Positions 60,568 to 64,000 of a DNA stretch of 64,000 bases are shown in pieces. Source of the DNA: Chalara sp. BL73. Its lineage: Eukaryota > Ascomycota > Leotiomycetes > Helotiales. Under the pieces are notes generated by a model, which saw nothing but the letters and a program-made list of their open reading frames with translations, searched no databases and was not told the origin of the DNA. Location of the stretch: the NCBI GenBank assembly GCA_918026815.1, contig CAKJVC010000088.1, forward strand, positions 1,302,001 through 1,366,000, read 5' to 3'. The position numbers and the translations under genes are program-made. Position 1 is the stretch's first letter, and the number at the start of each line of letters is the position of its first letter.

Positions 60568-62080
60568 TCAAAGGTCGCCTGAAAGGTTGTCTCTAATTCC
60601 GCTCGGCCCAGCAGTTTTCCATTCCAGTACCTCCCAATGCAGCAATCGTATATTTTGTATTGCATCCGTCCATAAGGTTGACCGCGGCATAGCTACACTG
60701 AGGCCATACAACAACCTCTCAAGATCGCGGTCCATTCTTTCACTTGGAGTCCATGTTCCACAGCCTCTTCTTAATGCGGAAATGAATGCTGAGAATGCCT
60801 GTGTCGGATCCGAAACGATCCCAGGATTGATGTTTGTGAACTGAACCCATCTGTCTATCAATATCTCAGCATGATAAGCCCACATACTATCCCTGATTGC
60901 CATGAATATAGGCCGCAGAACGTCCGCATTGTCCATATTTCTGGCTTCGGGAGATCAGAGAAATTGCGTTCGAATCACTCGATAACCACTTTGTGGATTT
61001 CCTCAATTCGTCTAGGGATGTCACTGAAGCAATATTCAGAAATAACCAGCAATTGCGGGAACGAGAACAGGCGATTACGAATCTACGCGATCTTTCACAG
61101 CCGAGAAGATATAGTATATCCGAGCGGTGGTATATAAGCTGTCGCAAGGGCTGGACCCAAATTTTCCTCCTCATGCCATGTTTCAAGTCGCGGATGTGTT
61201 GCCGCATATAGAGAATCTTCTTGATTTGAGTTTTCCCCTGCTTCAATGATTAACCAGCTCATAACCACTCTCCCTTCCAAATTCTCTTTCTCGTTGGCGA
61301 TCACAACGAGCTATATCAGCAGCTAATTGGCGATTTAACTCTCCTCTTCCTTCTCTGGTGAAATAGGTGGCTATTGGATCTATGAAGCATTTGCTCTCGT
61401 TAGAATGTATGGAATGAGAACAAAATTTACGAACATTGGTCATTAACTGCTTCCCGAGGTTCTCTACCTCCATCAGTGACAGAGTTTAGAGCTATCAACC
61501 ATTAACATACTTCTTTGACGCATATATCAAGGCTCAATATTTGACGAAGCTCCCTGAGCCATGGGTTCCCCTTGTTCGGTACCATTTATAGCGCCGATTT
61601 GTCTATTGCTTCCATCTCCAACAAACAAAACGGATCCAGTTGCCTCAGAAAATCTCCTGTCATATCTAATCTCGCTATCTCTATCCTCAATAAACTCCTA
61701 TGGTGCAGTTCTTTCGATCTCCGCTAGATTAGGAATCATCTCGTTGCCTTCACCACCGATGTCGGCGTCCGTACTCTCTTCGTTCTGCTCAACGGTTTGT
61801 CTATTCCAAGCTTTCCCAGCTCTTCGTAAACCTAGTCGTCGTTCATTTCTGATCTGCTGCTCTATAAATTGCTACAGTGGGATGAGATCCCGTAAGCCTT
61901 CCAGGCGTCCATTTATCCTTAATCCGCGTACGCTTTAGAGAAGTATTATTCGCTCTTGAACTCTCGATAATCCTTAATCTAGGTTTTTGAGAAATCTTGG
62001 TGCACGAACAAAGTTTAAAATCTTCTATTCAAGCTGTGCAGATATGGTTGCCGGTAGTGCTGCTTTAAGTTCTCGCTTTA
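60568..62080 (-). pseudogene. Relic of a large fungal gene of unknown type
   Basis: Read on the minus strand, an N-terminal part (about 61930-61550) gives RINGRLEGLRDLIPL, a stop (TAG 61874-61872), QFIEQQIRNERRLGLRRAGK, then an acidic region with MIPNLAEIERTAP, another stop (TAG 61700-61698) and EFIEDRDSEIRYD. Later pieces at 61473-61243 (REGRGELNRQLAADIARCD) and 60936-60568 (WVQFTNINPGIVSDPTQAFS, RRGCGTWTPSERMDRDLERL) look like its continuation in other frames. Both internal TAGs sit where CAG (Gln) would fit. The style resembles fungal STAND-type N-terminal proteins, but I am not certain. The plus-strand ORF 61561-61938 is a shadow. Confidence 0.5.
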
Positions 62081-63552
62081 GTGTTGGAGAAAATTATTTT
62101 GGAAAAGCAAAACTTAGAAGGCGTATCACAGTGGCTAAATTCTGAGTGCTACCTTCAACTGGCATGCTATAAAATGAAACTTAGTAGAGGACGTGGCTGG
62201 AGCTCAACCATGCTGAGTCGTATCGTTAGATGTAGCCTGTTCTATCTTGATTTAGCAAATGTGGGTGAGCATTTGTTTGACAATGCCTTGCTACAAATAC
62301 TAGCTCTTCGAGAAGCTCCTGATCAGCAAACAACCATTTTCATGCTGAAATATAACTCTCAGCATTGATCCCTCTTACCCAGTACAACTCCGTAATCTAG
62401 AAATGGCAATAGCGTGCCTCTATAACTCACTTACCCATGCCTTTAATAACTACGAGAAGATAGTAATACTGCAGGACATCCTAACGATCCAAATGTGAGA
62501 GCAGAGACGCAAACTGTTGGTGCTCTCGTAGATGAACTTCTATTTTCCTCGCCGGCGATATATAACATTACGGACACTATCTCCAGAGTTTAGATGGGCT
62601 ATTTTCGGTGAGAGTTAGCATGGCGATATTGTATATTGGGGGAAATCTACCGTCGATGCGTGGGGACTATTCGAGAGAGTGCAGGAAGAAAGAGATAAGA
62701 GCAAAATGCATGTAGAGAAGTTCGAGGGCTCTTTCCCACCATCAACGGGATTTTTGCCATCTAACAGACCAAAGCCCAGTACGAAGATTGGCTCATGCCC
62801 AGACTTAAAAAGCAAGACAGAAAGACCTTCAACTAAGCATGAGAGGAGTGTTCAAATTCCAAGACGAGCATACCAAGCTAAGGCGAGGGGGGGTTGGTGC
62901 ATATCATTGACATTTATTGGTCTAATTTTGGTCTGTATAGCTAAAAGACCGTAATGAAGAATGTAATCTTTTTTTTAAAGATATTATCCAGGTTACTGGC
63001 TTTAGCGACGATTCAGGGGTTGCCAAGACTTTGAAAGATCTCAAAGCATGACCGGCAACTTTCCAACTTTGGGTCATCTTAAAATTGTCAACAATATCCC
63101 TGGCTTCAGGTCAAAGTCCTCATTTTAGTAAGAAATTGTAGCTCAAATATGATCCAATTTTGCTGAGCATTATGCTGAGTTAGCCCAGATGAGGCACACC
63201 AAGCAACAGGTAAATTGTTGTACAACGAGCTGGTGGTATAAAACAGGAAATTATTTACGCAAGTCTTCACGACGCTTCGTAAAAATTGGCCAGTCAAATA
63301 TAGCAGTTACGGGTAAAGGCCGGGGCAGAGTTGCATCAACCCTGCAACGTCAATGGCCTTGACCCCTCTTGGCATTTTTCCGTTACGTTTACGAGCTATC
63401 TAATAAATCCAAGAGCAGCCACCGTTCTCTCTCTGGCTTAGGCCAGCAGACACCCAAAAAGCTCCTGCCCATCAATAAGTACACTCAAGAAGTTTCAATT
63501 TCAGTCTTTTGAAGCCTTGACAGGCCACTAAGTCCTGCAATCATTTTCCAGC
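62081..63552. other. Decayed intergenic region
   Basis: A plus-strand island at about 62625-62954 reads DIVYWGKSTVDAWGLFERVQ, then a basic Pro/Ser-rich stretch and a C-terminal hydrophobic segment (ISLTFIGLILVCI) before a stop. It has no start codon of its own and is probably the tail of a lost gene. The rest shows nothing I can support. Confidence 0.4.
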
Positions 63553-63882
63553 ATGACAACTCCAAAAATATCCACCCAAACCCGGTCCAGGCGAGCCTGC
63601 AGGGATCCCGTAGGAAATGGCATACTTGGGAAGGAACCTGAAGTATCAGGGGAGAAAGGATGCGATGTCTGTAATAACGAGGGTAAATATGGGTACGGCC
63701 GCAGTGTATGTGGAAGGTGTGGACGATGTCATGGTTGCGGGAGCAGTAATACGGGGATCGGACCTATTCAATCGATCTATTTTGGTGGCAAATGGGCTGC
63801 ACAGAAGATTGGAAAAGCGATTGTTGGGAAGGAGGGGAAGGAGGAAGGAGGAGGAGAGGGCGGCGGTTCCAGGGATGGGTGA
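63553..63882 (+). CDS. Hypothetical Cys/Gly-rich small protein or first exon
   Basis: An ATG at 63553 opens a 109-codon frame. The middle is Cys/Gly-rich (CDVCNNEGKYGYGRSVCGRC followed by GRCHGC), with paired CxxC motifs that could bind zinc. The end is a Lys/Glu/Gly run. A second frame from the ATG at 63617 (97 codons) overlaps it. Which, if either, is used cannot be decided. It lies near the window end and may continue by splicing beyond it. Confidence 0.3.
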   Translation: MTTPKISTQTRSRRACRDPVGNGILGKEPEVSGEKGCDVCNNEGKYGYGRSVCGRCGRCHGCGSSNTGIGPIQSIYFGGKWAAQKIGKAIVGKEGKEEGGGEGGGSRDG

Positions 63883-64000
63883 GGAGTTTGATAATGATGA
63901 TGCTACTTAAATTGAGGTTGTACTATTGATGATTCTGGAGTCATGCTGAGGTGCATATGTCGAAACCCCAGAGCGGTTGAGTGGACATGAGAGCTTGAAA

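Noticed and set aside
61561..61938. 125-codon plus-strand ORF
   Set aside because: Ser/Leu-rich shadow of the acidic minus-strand relic.

Overview
This is nuclear DNA from a filamentous ascomycete. The genes are split by short introns, mostly 45-160 nt, with GTRNGT donors, CTAAC/CTRAY branch sites and YAG acceptors. The products are fungal types: a Zn2Cys6 regulator, a HOL1-like MFS carrier, a BIM1/X325 copper protein, DUF7703 and CorA-like membrane proteins, HET-domain relics, and mitochondrial ALA synthase with heme regulatory motifs. Gene content and protein style suggest Leotiomycetes (Helotiales or relatives), but that is inference without a search. I found no tRNA, rRNA, CRISPR array or intact transposon ORF.

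Layout. 1-12.9 kb is gene-bearing: a truncated secreted M6-type metalloprotease, a SAM methyltransferase, a 3.6-kb gap, a seven-exon cAMP phosphodiesterase, a GPI-anchored BIM1-like copper protein and a small hypothetical protein. 12.9-18.9 kb is AT-rich. It holds a foldback element with an 18-bp tandem repeat and two neighbouring, diverged CorA-like membrane-protein genes. 19.4-26.2 kb is a compact group of amidase (-), MFS transporter (+) and Zn2Cys6 factor (-), which could be a small uptake/hydrolysis/regulation cluster. 26.2-33.4 kb is a gene desert with degenerate repeats and coding relics. 33.4-38.4 kb has a DUF985 cupin, a DUF7703 membrane protein, a second DUF985 cupin carrying a signal peptide, and a GlcG/HbpS-like protein. 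39.8-45 kb contains one intact three-exon coiled-coil gene, a decayed upstream paralog and a damaged coiled-coil gene on the other strand. 46-51.7 kb is conserved housekeeping: HEM1, UBC1 and RPT2. 51.7-55.9 kb is decayed sequence, including a broken HET-domain gene. 55.9-60 kb has a membrane-anchored class-3 aldehyde dehydrogenase and SEC72. 60-64 kb is mostly relic sequence.

Exon models were built by hand. Joined exons keep frame throughout each multi-exon gene, and protein motifs run across the junctions. Where more than one splice site fits, the entry says so. The relics share a style of damage, notably CAG to TAG and TGG to TAG changes, which suggests C-to-T decay such as RIP (inference). 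The least explained features are the coiled-coil family with its dead copy, the cupin/DUF7703 trio and the paired CorA-like genes.
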